Assembly (NCBI GenBank): GCA_948356915.1
Contig: CAOJCG010000014.1
Location: forward strand, 1 to 61,467
Source: an uncultured Clostridiaceae bacterium
GTDB lineage: Bacteria > Bacillota > Clostridia > TANB77 > CAG-508
Direction of reading: 5' to 3'
Length of the DNA: 61,467 nucleotides
Positions 31,858-42,315 of this stretch are shown piece after piece. Made by a program: the position numbers and the translations under genes. The notes below the pieces were generated by a model, which was given only the letters and a program-made list of their open reading frames with translations, made no database searches and was not told where the DNA came from. Within the stretch, counting starts at the first letter, position 1, and every line of letters starts with the position of its first letter.

Positions 31858-34311
31858 TTATTCTAAATCATGTCTTGATAATATTGTTGCTGGTGTTTTT
31901 CTTAGTACTCCAAATAGTGGAAGCAAACCTACTATTATATTGAAGGCATATACTAGTATTATGCTTAATAATATTACCCAGAAGTTTATTACAAACATAC
32001 CTTCTAAGTATTTTATTTGTGTTATACAGCTTAATATGTAGCTCATAAATAGTATTCCTAGCAAGCTTGCTGTACTAGTTATTGCTAATATTTCTCCTAC
32101 AAACATTTTATAAATATCTGTTTTCTTTACTCCTATTGCTCTTAATATTCCTACTTCTTTTATTCTTGAAAGGAATGATGACCTCATCATTAAAAATATT
32201 TCTACAAGTGATATTGCTAGTATTATACTTGCAAATATTATACTGCTTTTTCTTGAAGAACTTTGCTGTTTTAAGTAATTTTCTCTATCATTTTCATAGG
32301 TATTTTCTACATATAAATTGTAATCTTTGTCGAATTTTTTAGCTACTTTTGTAGCATCTTTTGCATATATTACTAAATTTTGACTTTGGCTTATTAGTTT
32401 ATATTTTGCTGTGTTTTCATTTACTAAATATGCATTTAAGTCTTTGCTACTATCATAATAACCTACTACTGTAAGTTCTACTTCATTTACTTTTGTTTTT
32501 ATTTTTTTATTTAGTTTCATATTATATTGGTTACTTATATTTACTATTGTTTCATAATCATTTTCTGGAAGTCTTCCTTTTTTTAATGTTATTTCATCTT
32601 TTTTTAATTTGTAATTTATTATATTTGCTTCTGGCTCATTTTCGTTAGTTTGAGTCTCGACCATTATTCCCATACTGTTTCCTGAACCTTTAGAGTTTGA
32701 AAGTATGTTTATAAAATTACTTTCAAATGCATATATACAAGGGCTATTTTTACTTGTAACACCTACAATTTTAAATGGTTTCATGTTCTTAATTGATACT
32801 TCTTGTTCTAAAAGTTCTGCTCCACTTTTTATTCCTGCATGTGCTACCAGAGTACCTGAATTTGAAATTTTATCTATTATCATATTATCTATTACTATTT
32901 CGTATTCATTTTCTGGCATTCTTCCTTGTATTATGTCTTCGTTACTAATCATATTAATACTTGAAAGTGAACCTGAAAGTTCTGCATTCATTTTACTTGT
33001 TTGGTAATAGTCTTCATTTTTTATTTCAAATGATACATTGCTATCTCCTGGCATTATATAATTTATATTTTCGTCTTGTTCATATTTTAAGTATTCTTCT
33101 ACTTTTAAATTTGGAAGTTTTACTTCTAAATAATTTTTGTTTCTGCTTATAAAATCTTTATCTTCTACTTTTAATGTTCCAGCCATATTACTAATTGCAT
33201 ATACAATAAACATTGCTGATACAAAGAAACCTATTAATAAAAGTTTTTTTAGTATTGAATAGTTCAGTATTTTTTTGAAGCCATTTATTGTAGATTTTAG
33301 AAGACTATATACCCCACTGTATTTAGAATTAATATCTTTTTTTATTACTTTGCTTATATCATAATTATATTCTTGATATATAGTTTTATCTATTTTTTTA
33401 TAATGGTCGTCTACAAGTTCTAAACTTGAAGTTTCATCTATTACTTCTACTTTTTTATCTTCTGATTTTATATATATGTTTCCATTTTTTATTACTATTT
33501 GTAAATTTAAGTTATCTTCTTGCTCTCCATATATTTTTAGGTTTATATTGTCTTTATTTATATTCTCAGTTTTTCCAAAATCTTTTAAATAAATTTTGTT
33601 GTCTATTCTATAATCTAAATCTTTAACGTCAGTATTTTCATAATCCTTTATAACTTTTCCATCTGTTATTTCTATAATTCTTGAAGCATAGAATTTTGCT
33701 AAATCTACTTCATGTGTAACAAGTATTACTAGCCTATCTTTTGATATTGCTTTTATAATATTCATTATTTCTAATGAATTTTGACTATCTAAGTTTCCTG
33801 TTGGTTCATCTGCTATTACAATATTAGGATTTTTTACAATTGCTCTTGCTATGCCTACTCTTTGCCTTTCTCCTCCTGATAACATGCTTGCTAATCTGTT
33901 TCTATATCGATACATATTAACGCAATTTAATACGTATTCTACTCTTGATTTTATTTCTTTTTTATCTTTTATTCCTAGCATTCTTAATACCATTGCAACA
34001 TTTTCAAATACTGTCATATTGTCTATTAATTTGTAATCTTGGAATATATAGCCTATATTTAAGTTTCTTATTTTGTCTATTTTTTTGCTAGTTCTTTTTG
34101 TTATTTTTTCTCCATTTATATATATTTTACCTTTATTAACTTTATCTAGTCCACCTATAGCATTTAATAGTGTCGTTTTACCGCTTCCTGAATGCCCTAA
34201 TAATGCTACTAATCCATTTTCGCCAAATTCAAGTGAGGTATTATTTATGACATGTATTTGGTTTTTCTTGTGCTTATTAAAATATTTATTTACTTTTTCT
34301 ATTTTTATCAT
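31858..34311 (-). CDS. ABC transporter, fused ATPase and FtsX-type permease (copy 1)
   Basis: 817 residues. An LolD/MacB-type ATPase comes first: Walker A GHSGSGKTT (about 37), signature LSGGERQRVG, Walker B IVIADEPTGNLDS, H-loop VTHEV. A linker and first TM helix (about 350-375) follow, then an extracytoplasmic domain of about 250 residues, and three TM helices at the end with SRIKEVGILRAIGVKKTD, the FtsX signature. Such proteins (BceAB, MacB-like) use ATP to drive mechanical transmission or peptide handling at the membrane. A homologous fusion gene follows upstream at 34503. ATG at 34311 after AAGGAG. Confidence 0.9.
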   Translation of the reverse strand: MIKIEKVNKYFNKHKKNQIHVINNTSLEFGENGLVALLGHSGSGKTTLLNAIGGLDKVNKGKIYINGEKITKRTSKKIDKIRNLNIGYIFQDYKLIDNMTVFENVAMVLRMLGIKDKKEIKSRVEYVLNCVNMYRYRNRLASMLSGGERQRVGIARAIVKNPNIVIADEPTGNLDSQNSLEIMNIIKAISKDRLVILVTHEVDLAKFYASRIIEITDGKVIKDYENTDVKDLDYRIDNKIYLKDFGKTENINKDNINLKIYGEQEDNLNLQIVIKNGNIYIKSEDKKVEVIDETSSLELVDDHYKKIDKTIYQEYNYDISKVIKKDINSKYSGVYSLLKSTINGFKKILNYSILKKLLLIGFFVSAMFIVYAISNMAGTLKVEDKDFISRNKNYLEVKLPNLKVEEYLKYEQDENINYIMPGDSNVSFEIKNEDYYQTSKMNAELSGSLSSINMISNEDIIQGRMPENEYEIVIDNMIIDKISNSGTLVAHAGIKSGAELLEQEVSIKNMKPFKIVGVTSKNSPCIYAFESNFINILSNSKGSGNSMGIMVETQTNENEPEANIINYKLKKDEITLKKGRLPENDYETIVNISNQYNMKLNKKIKTKVNEVELTVVGYYDSSKDLNAYLVNENTAKYKLISQSQNLVIYAKDATKVAKKFDKDYNLYVENTYENDRENYLKQQSSSRKSSIIFASIILAISLVEIFLMMRSSFLSRIKEVGILRAIGVKKTDIYKMFVGEILAITSTASLLGILFMSYILSCITQIKYLEGMFVINFWVILLSIILVYAFNIIVGLLPLFGVLRKTPATILSRHDLE

Positions 34312-34502
34312 ATTTATCTCCTTTTTTATTGGAAGTCAGAGGTCAGATGTCGGAATTTTGAGTAATTTCTCCGAAGTACAGGTTGCAGAAGATGGCTACT
34401 TTTAAACCTCTATTATTCTAAATTTCATAAGGGCGTAATTCGGTAAATTCTCTTTGGTATTCCTAACCGATTAAGCCCCTACAATCCTTTTTAATTACTA
34501 TC
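34312..34502. repeat. intergenic heptamer-repeat block
   Basis: 34329-34352 carries GGAAGTCAGAGGTCAGATGTC-like heptamers (longer than shown in the other copies), followed by AATTTCTCCGAAG. The rest is AT-rich with no gene. Confidence 0.55.
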
Positions 34503-36743
34503 TTAAACCTCTTCATTGTACGTTTTTATTGCTGATTTTTTAAATATTCGTTTTGAAAATCTTCTTGATATTAGCCATGACATTATAATTAGAATTATAT
34601 ACATAAGGATATATTCTCTTAAACTTAAGAATTTTAATAATGTTTTTATAAATTCTATATTTAAAATTTCTAGTTTGTTTAAAAGTATAAATATTATAAA
34701 ACTGAAGTATGCTATACTTGAATTTATAAATAACTCTATGTCCAATATTCTTTTTACATTTTTATTTGTAGCTCCTAGCATTCTTAAGGTTGTAAAATAT
34801 ACATTTCTTGATTTTAATATTATTCTTATAATGAAATATGATATGAAGAATAATGCTAATATTAATACAACTGTTACTACTAACTTAAATATTTTTATTA
34901 TTTGAAGTATTTCTTTTCCTTCATTTACTTTAAATTCTCTTACTGGTCTTGCTGATATTCCTAGTTCTTCTAATTTTAGTACAGTTTCTTCTAAGTCTTT
35001 TTCATCTTTTACAAATACTGATGATTGATATGAAGGTTTGTTAAATAAACTTGTATAGTCTTCTTTATTTACAAATACTCCTCCTTTATTCTCATCATAT
35101 TTTTTATATCCTGTTAACCTTGTAAATGAATTTTTTGTATATGTATTCGCTACTTTTAAATTTAATTCTTCTTTATAATAAATGTTTTCTATTTCTATTT
35201 TTAATTCTTTATTTCTTGCCCTATTATCTTTAAATAAATAATTTGCATCATCACTAACAACTGCTGTTCCAGATGCTACCTTATCACTTGGCATTATTCT
35301 AAAATATGGGTTTCCCGGATTTGATTCATAATATTTGCCTGCAAATAAGCTTTTTATTTTACTATAATTTTGATTAAGTTCTTTTCTATATTCATCTAAA
35401 TATTCATTAGTTACATAAAATTTAGTGTTTCTACCATAGTTAAATATTTCACTTTCTTCGTAAAGTTCTATTCCTACTATTGTAATTTCTCTTTCTTCTC
35501 CATTATAAGTAGCATTTTGGTTTTGAATTTTAAACTTTTTATCTAATACTTCTTCTGCTCCATTTCTTACATAATAGTAATCTTCTGGAATTTTAGCTAC
35601 TACTTCGTTTTCATTTTCTGGCATTCTACCTGCTGTTAAATTTCCATTATAAGATGTAGCTTCTTTTACATCTCCATATAAATAAATTCCCATTTCATCA
35701 TTAAAAATACTAATACCACTATCTAATGTTATATCATCTTTTACTACATAATTAACTGTTTCTAACTTTTTAATTTTTTCATAATCATCATTAGTAAATG
35801 CTGTTTTATCTTTCTTTTTAATTATAATTCTTTCTTCTGATAAATCTCTAAAATATACATTATATCCTGCTTTATTTGCTTCATACTCTGTTTGCCTAAA
35901 ACTTGCATATTCGCTAAGTAGTGCTACTGTTATAAATAAAAATACTGCAAATAGTAGTAAGAACTTAGGCACTATATTAAATGTATTTCTTATTCCTAAC
36001 CTATATTTGTTTGCAATAGTTATTTTTGTATACTTGCTTTCTTCTACTTTTTCTGGAATATCTACTTTTTTAATTTCCTTATTTTCTATTATTCTTCCAT
36101 CATGCATTTTTATAATTCTTGTTGCATATTCTTCTACTTGTTCTATATTATGAGTTACTACTATTACTAGCCTATCTTTTGCAACTTTTTTAAGGAGCTC
36201 TATTACATCTTTACTAGAAGCTGAGTCTAGGTTTCCTGTTGGCTCGTCTGCTACTATTATTGGTGTTTCTTTTATCATTGCTCTTGCAATTGCTACCCTT
36301 TGTTTTTGACCACCAGAAAGTTTTGATACTTTCGTATTTTTAAATTCTGTAAGTCCTACCTTTTCAATCATATCTAATACTTTTTGTTTTACTTGCTTTT
36401 TCTTATATCCATTTAGTAACATTACAAGTTCAACATTTTGATATACTGTATAACTATTTACTAGGTTAAAACTTTGAAATATATTCGCTATATATTTTCT
36501 TCTATAATCCTCAAAATCTTTTTCGGTATAATGGCTAGTCTCTTCACCATTTATATACATTTCTCCTTCTTCGTAACTATCTAAGCCAGAAAGAACATTT
36601 AAAAGCGTGCTTTTTCCACTACCTGATTCACCAGTAATTACAACAAATTCACCCATTTTTAGTTCTAGGTTTATTTTTGTAAAACCTGTTGCTATAAGGC
36701 CTTTGTTATAATAAAACTTTGATACATCTTTTAATTTTAACAT
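34503..36743 (-). CDS. ABC transporter, fused ATPase and FtsX-type permease (copy 2)
   Basis: 746 residues, same architecture as the gene at 31858: Walker A GESGSGKSTL (about 38), signature LSGGQKQRVA, Walker B IIVADEPTGNLDS, H-loop VTHNIE; TM helix at about 265-290, extracytoplasmic region to about 630, then three TM helices with LRMLGATNKNVKR. The two genes are tandem paralogs. No two-component system lies next to them. The ATG at 36743 follows AAGGGG. Confidence 0.9.
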   Translation of the reverse strand: MLKLKDVSKFYYNKGLIATGFTKINLELKMGEFVVITGESGSGKSTLLNVLSGLDSYEEGEMYINGEETSHYTEKDFEDYRRKYIANIFQSFNLVNSYTVYQNVELVMLLNGYKKKQVKQKVLDMIEKVGLTEFKNTKVSKLSGGQKQRVAIARAMIKETPIIVADEPTGNLDSASSKDVIELLKKVAKDRLVIVVTHNIEQVEEYATRIIKMHDGRIIENKEIKKVDIPEKVEESKYTKITIANKYRLGIRNTFNIVPKFLLLFAVFLFITVALLSEYASFRQTEYEANKAGYNVYFRDLSEERIIIKKKDKTAFTNDDYEKIKKLETVNYVVKDDITLDSGISIFNDEMGIYLYGDVKEATSYNGNLTAGRMPENENEVVAKIPEDYYYVRNGAEEVLDKKFKIQNQNATYNGEEREITIVGIELYEESEIFNYGRNTKFYVTNEYLDEYRKELNQNYSKIKSLFAGKYYESNPGNPYFRIMPSDKVASGTAVVSDDANYLFKDNRARNKELKIEIENIYYKEELNLKVANTYTKNSFTRLTGYKKYDENKGGVFVNKEDYTSLFNKPSYQSSVFVKDEKDLEETVLKLEELGISARPVREFKVNEGKEILQIIKIFKLVVTVVLILALFFISYFIIRIILKSRNVYFTTLRMLGATNKNVKRILDIELFINSSIAYFSFIIFILLNKLEILNIEFIKTLLKFLSLREYILMYIILIIMSWLISRRFSKRIFKKSAIKTYNEEV

Positions 36744-36923
36744 TTGCTTATCCCCTTTAACTTTTTTTAAATTATATCATAAGTGTTTTATTTGTAGTAT
36801 AGTATTTAGAAAATATTAATAATTTGTTTATAGCTACTTTACATTTTGCAATACTATATAGTTTGTAACAATAAAGAAATCTTTTCATATTATATATTAA
36901 AAAATGAAGGGAGTTTATTTTTT

Positions 36924-37072
36924 ATGGATTATGAAATTATGATGAATGGAACAGTTAGAATTGGGCAACATGCACCTGATTTTGAGGCTACTTCTACTAT
37001 GGGGAATATATGTTTAAATGATTATAAAGGTAAATGGGTTGTTTTATTTTCTCACCCTGGTGACTTTACCCC
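36924..37072 (+). pseudogene. peroxiredoxin, cut off by the recombinase element
   Basis: Starts at ATG 36924 after GAAGGGAG. The sequence runs [36 protein letters not shown], the N-terminal third of an AhpC/Prx6-type peroxiredoxin, then changes abruptly to unrelated sequence just before the VC(T/S)TE motif with the peroxidatic cysteine. The catalytic Cys is therefore lost. The rest of the gene is not found elsewhere in the window, so either the other end of the element lies beyond it or the remainder was deleted. Confidence 0.8.
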
Positions 37073-37122
37073 AATATCTATATTTTTCAAACTTTTTATA
37101 GGAAGAATAAAAAACTTTGTTT

Positions 37123-38835
37123 CTATCCTTCCAATTTTATTGAAATTGTATTTTCGACAAGTTTTGATTCTTTATATTTTAATTCATTGTTATCTTTAAT
37201 TACAATCTTTTCTTTCATATAATCATTTAATTGCAATCTAAAATCTATCTCATATCTATCATTAAATATTCTAACTTCTTTAATTATTTCGGAAAGTAGC
37301 ATCTTTTTTACATCTAAGTCAGCCCTTTCAAACTCTTTTCTCCATACTGGAATCCTATCTTTAATTTGTAGTAGTTCTTCATCTTCTAGTTTCTTTTGAT
37401 TTATCTTATTTGCAATTTCACTTTTTAAGGTAATTAGTTGTATTTTTTTCTCTTCCTTTTCTTCTATTAGTTCATTTAATAATTCTGCTGTAAAACTACT
37501 TTCTCCTGTCAATGTCTTAACCACTTCATCTTTTAATACATTTATATTAGCTTCTGTTTCTTCAAGTTCTCTTTCACATTTTTTTAATTCTTTTTCTTCG
37601 TTTTCACAACTATTTAATACGACTTTTTTTATTGCTTTAGATAAATCTATTTCTCGTAAACTATCTAAAAAGTCATAAACACATTTTAGTATTATCTCTT
37701 CAACAACTTCTTTTTTTATATTCTTTTTTTCTAATCCACAAGTATTAGTAAATCTCGTACTACTACATCTATAATATGAATGTTTTATCATCTCTCCATC
37801 TTTATTTTTCTTTTTTGAACCTGCTGTCATAAAAGCATATCCACACTCACCACATTTTGTCATTCCTATAAATAATAACTCTGATTTTGTTTGTCTAGGT
37901 TTTATATCTTCTTTTTCATTATTGTCAGATTTATCGTTTCTAGAATCTCTTATCTTTTTAGCTTCATACCATATTTTTTCATCTACTATTGCTAAGTCAT
38001 TTACTCTTTTTTCTGGCAATATCCATGTATCAAATGGCTGTTTCTTAGATGTTGCAGCATTTACTGTTGTTTTTTTCCTATATGCTGGATAACCCATATA
38101 TATAGGATTGCCTATCATACTTCCTACTGAAGACACACTCCATAATTCAGATCTTCTAGGTTTAATCTTTTTATCATTTAGATATTTGGCTATTCTTCCA
38201 ATTCCATATCCTTTCTTTACATATAAACTAAATATTTCTTTTACTATTTTTGCTTCTGTTTTATTGATTATAAGTTTCTGTCTTTCAACTCCCTTTTTTG
38301 TATATGTTCCACTTTTGATAAAATCATATCCAAAAGGTGCATTTCTTTTTCCTCCATAAGTGAGTATTCCTTTTTCTGCCATTTGAACTTGTACTTCTCT
38401 TACTCTTATTGAGGTTTTTTCACTTTCTCCTCCTGCTTGCCAATATGTAAGATAATTAATTAATTTATCAGCTCTATTTTCTATTTTTCTTTGTCCTTCT
38501 TTTACAGACCAAACTTCAATTCCTTCATTAATTAACCATTCTACAACAAAAGGTGTTTCTTCTTCTCTTCTTCCAATTCTATCAAACATAAAAACAAGTA
38601 ATATATCTATTTCTTTATTTAATACATCTCTTTTTATGTCTTGCAGAACATCTCTTTTAGATTCACTAAGTTTATATCCAGATACTCCTAATTCTATGTA
38701 TTCTTTTGTTAATTTCCAATTGTCGTGTGATTTTATAAAATTTCCGCATGATATTCTCTGCATTGGAATATCATTTTTTTCAACTTGTTTTAAGGTAGAA
38801 ACCCTATACAAGCATCCAACTCTTTTTATATCCAT
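37123..38835 (-). CDS. large serine recombinase (tandem copy 1)
   Basis: 570 residues. Resolvase domain (about 4-145) with [11 protein letters not shown] (catalytic Ser), [20 protein letters not shown]. Recombinase domain with NAPFGYDF and [12 protein letters not shown]. Zinc ribbon [11 protein letters not shown] ... [14 protein letters not shown], then a long coiled coil. It is encoded 5 bases from the next recombinase on the same strand and is 3' proximal to the peroxiredoxin junction, as expected for an integrase gene of the element. All catalytic residues appear intact. Confidence 0.9.
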   Translation of the reverse strand: MDIKRVGCLYRVSTLKQVEKNDIPMQRISCGNFIKSHDNWKLTKEYIELGVSGYKLSESKRDVLQDIKRDVLNKEIDILLVFMFDRIGRREEETPFVVEWLINEGIEVWSVKEGQRKIENRADKLINYLTYWQAGGESEKTSIRVREVQVQMAEKGILTYGGKRNAPFGYDFIKSGTYTKKGVERQKLIINKTEAKIVKEIFSLYVKKGYGIGRIAKYLNDKKIKPRRSELWSVSSVGSMIGNPIYMGYPAYRKKTTVNAATSKKQPFDTWILPEKRVNDLAIVDEKIWYEAKKIRDSRNDKSDNNEKEDIKPRQTKSELLFIGMTKCGECGYAFMTAGSKKKNKDGEMIKHSYYRCSSTRFTNTCGLEKKNIKKEVVEEIILKCVYDFLDSLREIDLSKAIKKVVLNSCENEEKELKKCERELEETEANINVLKDEVVKTLTGESSFTAELLNELIEEKEEKKIQLITLKSEIANKINQKKLEDEELLQIKDRIPVWRKEFERADLDVKKMLLSEIIKEVRIFNDRYEIDFRLQLNDYMKEKIVIKDNNELKYKESKLVENTISIKLEG

Positions 38836-38840
38836 AAATG

Positions 38841-40385
38841 TTAAATATTTTCCTTTACAAGCATCGTAGATATTGGATATTTAACTTTTATTTCTACTTT
38901 ATCATTGTATAAATATACCTTTTCTATTAGTCTATCTAAAATTTCTCTTTTTATTTCTAAAGGTGCTTTGTCAAATTCTTTACTCCAGGTAGGGATATAT
39001 TCTTTTAGGCTATTAATTTCTTGATTATTAAGATTTATTTCTTCTTTTATCTTTGTTAGTTGTTCATTTAATTGCTTTAAATTGTCCTTTTCATCATTAA
39101 ATTCCTGACTTATTGATTTATTTTGTTCTTCATCTCCTGACATAAGAGATGCAACAATATCTGTTTTCAACTCTATAAGTCTATTTTTTGAATAACTAAT
39201 TTTTTGATTTAATAATCTAATTTTTTCCTCTCTTCTTTTAATCCTTTTTACCCTTTTTACTATTGCATTTCTAAAATCAATTTTTTTATATGTGTCTAAA
39301 TATTTTTTTACTTCATTACTTATTATTGTTTCTAAAATATCAACTCTATAATTTCTATGATATTCACAATCACCAGTTTTTTGCTTACCCTTACACAGCA
39401 TATAACAATATTTTGTCCTTCCTTTAGGTACAATATGGTTGTTGCAATAACCACATCTAGTATATCCTGATAATAATCTTAGAAGTCTACTTCCTTTCCT
39501 ACTTCTGCTATCTATTAATTCATTTGCAGTTTGCCATAATTCTTCTGAAACAATTGTAATATCTGGATTTTGTTTGTCAGCAATAATCCAAGTGTCTTTG
39601 CTTTTTCTAATATTTCCATCTCTATTTCGCCTTCTTTTTCCAAATGATACATAGCCTTTGTAAATAGGATTTCTAACAATTTCTAAAATTATATGTGAAT
39701 CCCATAAGCAATTTTCTTTTCTTCTTTTAATTTCTTTTTTATTTAGGTAAACAGCCACTTTATCAGTTCCATATTTTTTTATAGCAATAAGTTCATAAAT
39801 CTTCCTTATAATTTTTGCTTCTTCTTCATATATAACAGGTATTCTTCTTTGTTTTCCTATTTTGCTATATAAATCACTATTAACCATTTCATATCCATAA
39901 GGAGCATAATTACCAAAATAAATTCCTTCTTTTGTTAATCGTATTCTTTCCTCTTTAGATCTAATTGATATTTTTTCGCTTTCACCTTCAGCTTGCCAAT
40001 ATGTAATATAGTTTATTAATTTATCATAATTATCTTTTATTTCCCTTTGTCCTTCATTAACAGACCATACTTCAATTCCCTGATCAATTAGCCATTTAAC
40101 AACGAATGGCGTTTCATCTTCTCTACGCCCTATTCTGTCGAATAAGAAAACTAATAATATGTCAATTTCCTTATTACATACATCTTTTTTTATTGTTTGA
40201 AGAACATCTCTTTCTTTTTCACCTAGTTTGTATCCAGATACACCAAGCTCCATATATTCTTTTTTAAGTACCCAATCATCATGTAATTTGATAAATTTTT
40301 TACAAGCTTTTTTCTGAACAGGAATATCGTTGTTATATGTTTGCTTTTTAGTAGAAACTCTGTATAAGCATCCAACTCTCTTCAT
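38841..40385 (-). CDS. large serine recombinase (tandem copy 2)
   Basis: 514 residues, clearly related to the recombinase at 37123: [15 protein letters not shown] (catalytic Ser), SGYKLGEKERDVLQ, DRIGRREDET, YAPYGYEM and a zinc ribbon TRCGYCNNHIVP. The C-terminal coil is present. Tandem recombinases that act together are known from SCCmec (CcrA/CcrB). The ATG at 40385 follows AAGGAGGG. Confidence 0.9.
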   Translation of the reverse strand: MKRVGCLYRVSTKKQTYNNDIPVQKKACKKFIKLHDDWVLKKEYMELGVSGYKLGEKERDVLQTIKKDVCNKEIDILLVFLFDRIGRREDETPFVVKWLIDQGIEVWSVNEGQREIKDNYDKLINYITYWQAEGESEKISIRSKEERIRLTKEGIYFGNYAPYGYEMVNSDLYSKIGKQRRIPVIYEEEAKIIRKIYELIAIKKYGTDKVAVYLNKKEIKRRKENCLWDSHIILEIVRNPIYKGYVSFGKRRRNRDGNIRKSKDTWIIADKQNPDITIVSEELWQTANELIDSRSRKGSRLLRLLSGYTRCGYCNNHIVPKGRTKYCYMLCKGKQKTGDCEYHRNYRVDILETIISNEVKKYLDTYKKIDFRNAIVKRVKRIKRREEKIRLLNQKISYSKNRLIELKTDIVASLMSGDEEQNKSISQEFNDEKDNLKQLNEQLTKIKEEINLNNQEINSLKEYIPTWSKEFDKAPLEIKREILDRLIEKVYLYNDKVEIKVKYPISTMLVKENI

Positions 40386-40451
40386 TTTAACCCTCCTTTC
40401 GCCTTAAAATTTTATTTTAAGAAAAAAGGATAATCAATTTGAGAAAAAATT

Positions 40452-40682
40452 TCATATTAACTTTTTTACATTTCTTTGGATATATAAATCACTCAACACA
40501 TCTATAATATAGTTTTCAACTTCTTTTGAATTACCTTGTGATACATTTTTCAATATAACATTTATCTTTTGCTTCCCTACATTTTCTACTTTAGTTAGCT
40601 GTTCCTCCCCATCTTTAGTTTTAATATACTCGTAATCTTCATTACCCAATAATACATTTTTTCTTTCTATAACGCCATCCAT
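40452..40682 (-). CDS. hypothetical protein next to recombinases
   Basis: 76 residues; ATG at 40682 after GAGGTGA. Acidic/basic helix-rich sequence (VENVGKQKINVILKNVSQGN). Not recognised. Its place between the recombinases and other small genes suggests an accessory factor. Confidence 0.5.
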   Translation of the reverse strand: MDGVIERKNVLLGNEDYEYIKTKDGEEQLTKVENVGKQKINVILKNVSQGNSKEVENYIIDVLSDLYIQRNVKKLI

Positions 40683-40790
40683 TAAATCACCTCAACTAAT
40701 TGTATGAACTTTAGCTCCAATTTATTAACACATAAAAAATAGCCTAGTATCAATGTACTAAACCTTACAAATAACATACTTGAGAAAAAA

Positions 40791-41066
40791 TTAGAGTTTA
40801 TTTGCTATATCAATTGCTTTGTATTTTGGATAAATTTTTGGTAGTATATCTATTTGTGCTAATATGTCTTTTAGTGTTATTTCTATATTTCCACTATTTT
40901 TCATATTGCGTACTGCAATTTTGGAATATGCTATATATTCCTTCATTTGTTCTTCTAAAACATTTTTCATTTCTTGTTCAATATTTTCTTCATCTAATGA
41001 TTTATTAACTTCTATTAGCCTTTTATAAGCTCTTCTTACATATTTTTTACATTCTTTCTTATTCAT
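40791..41066 (-). CDS. hypothetical helical protein, 91 residues
   Basis: From the ATG at 41066, with GGAGGAAAA before it (an upstream ATG contains the site). Helical: KKECKKYVRRAYKRLIEVNK and EEQMKEYIAYSKIAVRNM. No TM segment; not recognised. Confidence 0.5.
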   Translation of the reverse strand: MNKKECKKYVRRAYKRLIEVNKSLDEENIEQEMKNVLEEQMKEYIAYSKIAVRNMKNSGNIEITLKDILAQIDILPKIYPKYKAIDIANKL

Positions 41067-41119
41067 TTTTTCCTCCATAATAAAAAAGCCAGATTAATCT
41101 GACTCTTCTATCTCATTTC

Positions 41120-41230
41120 TCATTTTACTATTTTGACTTTTTTATTGTTATTATCTAATTGTTCTTTTCTTTCAACTCTGCAATATGTTGCAACTTTAAG
41201 CTTTTCTTCTAGTTTCCTTTTGTTTTCCAT
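41120..41230 (-). CDS. 36-residue peptide mimicking the recombinase N-terminal motif
   Basis: ATG 41230 after GGAGGG; TGA at 41120-41122. The segment LKVATYCRVERKEQLD copies the first strand of large serine recombinases (xVAxYCRVSxxEQLD), but the catalytic Ser is Glu here, and the protein ends soon after with a lysine-rich tail. It could be a remnant, or a conserved small gene of this element type. Confidence 0.55.
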   Translation of the reverse strand: MENKRKLEEKLKVATYCRVERKEQLDNNNKKVKIVK

Positions 41231-41292
41231 GACTTTTCCCTCCTAATATAATAATATATCTTTATATTTTATTTTAGAAGTTGAGAAAAAAT

Positions 41293-41394
41293 TTATTGTA
41301 TTTTTTCATCTGCTTCTTTTGCAACAATTAGCATACAATGTAATCCTATTCCTAATATTGCACCTAACATCATTCCACCAATAAATAGTAACAC
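41293..41394 (-). CDS. DUF3789-like small membrane protein
   Basis: 33 residues from GTG 41394 after GAGGTGAT. One glycine-rich TM helix (GGMMLGAILGIGLHCMLIV) and a charged tail, as in DUF3789 proteins found on Clostridia mobile elements. Function unknown. Confidence 0.55.
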   Translation of the reverse strand: MLLFIGGMMLGAILGIGLHCMLIVAKEADEKIQ

Positions 41395-41406
41395 TTTTAT
41401 CACCTC

Positions 41407-41883
41407 TTAAATTTCTACAAATATTATATGATTCTCTCTACATAAATGAATTACCATATTAAGTTCTCTTTCGCTCATTCCAAGTATTGTAAAAATACTC
41501 ATAATTAAAATATCCATATTTTTATTCCTAATATCTTTTATTAATTGATAATACGCATCTAAATTTTCTCCTGGTGGTGTAATATACATTTTGCCTATTT
41601 CAATTTTATTACTACAAAACCTTCTTATCATGCTAATTTGTTTTTTGCTTGAATCGTAAGAATTTATAATATAGCAATTAGCTCTTCCACTTATGTTTTT
41701 TAGTAATATTCTATTATTTTGTAACATATTAACATAGATTTCTTCTACTTCTTTTGGTTCGTATAAGTCATATATCAGTTCCATTTGTTGTGATAAAATT
41801 TCTGGATCTATTTTAGTTTTCATTTTATATAGTAAATCTAATGTTATCGCTGCATAGGCTTTTCCCTGTTTTTTTGTAATCAT
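41407..41883 (-). CDS. hypothetical protein, 158 residues
   Basis: Not recognised. Begins TKKQGKAYAAITLDLL and ends in GMSERELNMVIHLCRENHIIF, resembling the C-terminal part of a conserved accessory protein; soluble. It is 16 bases downstream of the HTH gene at 41899 and likely co-transcribed. Confidence 0.5.
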   Translation of the reverse strand: MITKKQGKAYAAITLDLLYKMKTKIDPEILSQQMELIYDLYEPKEVEEIYVNMLQNNRILLKNISGRANCYIINSYDSSKKQISMIRRFCSNKIEIGKMYITPPGENLDAYYQLIKDIRNKNMDILIMSIFTILGMSERELNMVIHLCRENHIIFVEI

Positions 41884-41898
41884 TGTTTTCTCCTATTT

Positions 41899-42315
41899 CT
41901 AAGCTTTTATATACAATGGAAAATCAGCTGGCTTTAATAAATTTTCTGTATCGAACTCATAACGATTCTTTTTATCATTATATTTATAAGCACCACTACA
42001 CCATTTTCTTAAAGCTTCATTACCTATTGTTGAATGTTTTGATAATTCCATTGCTACTTCTTCATGTTTGTTTTTTAAGTTTATATAGTCTATGTCTATT
42101 TTAGTTTTTCTCCCTTTGTAAATTAATTCTTTTTGCACTTTCCTTCTCTGTTCTAAATTTTCTTTTTTTCGTTTTTCTTTTTCAATTTTATACATCTCAT
42201 TTTTTCTTAATATCTTTGAAATGTAACTTATAGATGTATTTATTATTTCTGCTATTTCTGTTAAAGTTTTTCTTTGTTCAAAGTAAAGATTATTTATAAT
42301 AGCTACTTTTTCCAT
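41899..42315 (-). CDS. HTH protein of recombinase element
   Basis: 138 residues. An N-terminal helix-turn-helix (RKTLTEIAEIINTSISYISKIL, about 15-37) of the sigma-70 region 4 or Trp-repressor type, then a basic coil (KEKRKKENLEQRRKVQ). A likely regulator of the element; ATG at 42315 after AGGGAGA. Confidence 0.65.
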   Translation of the reverse strand: MEKVAIINNLYFEQRKTLTEIAEIINTSISYISKILRKNEMYKIEKEKRKKENLEQRRKVQKELIYKGRKTKIDIDYINLKNKHEEVAMELSKHSTIGNEALRKWCSGAYKYNDKKNRYEFDTENLLKPADFPLYIKA

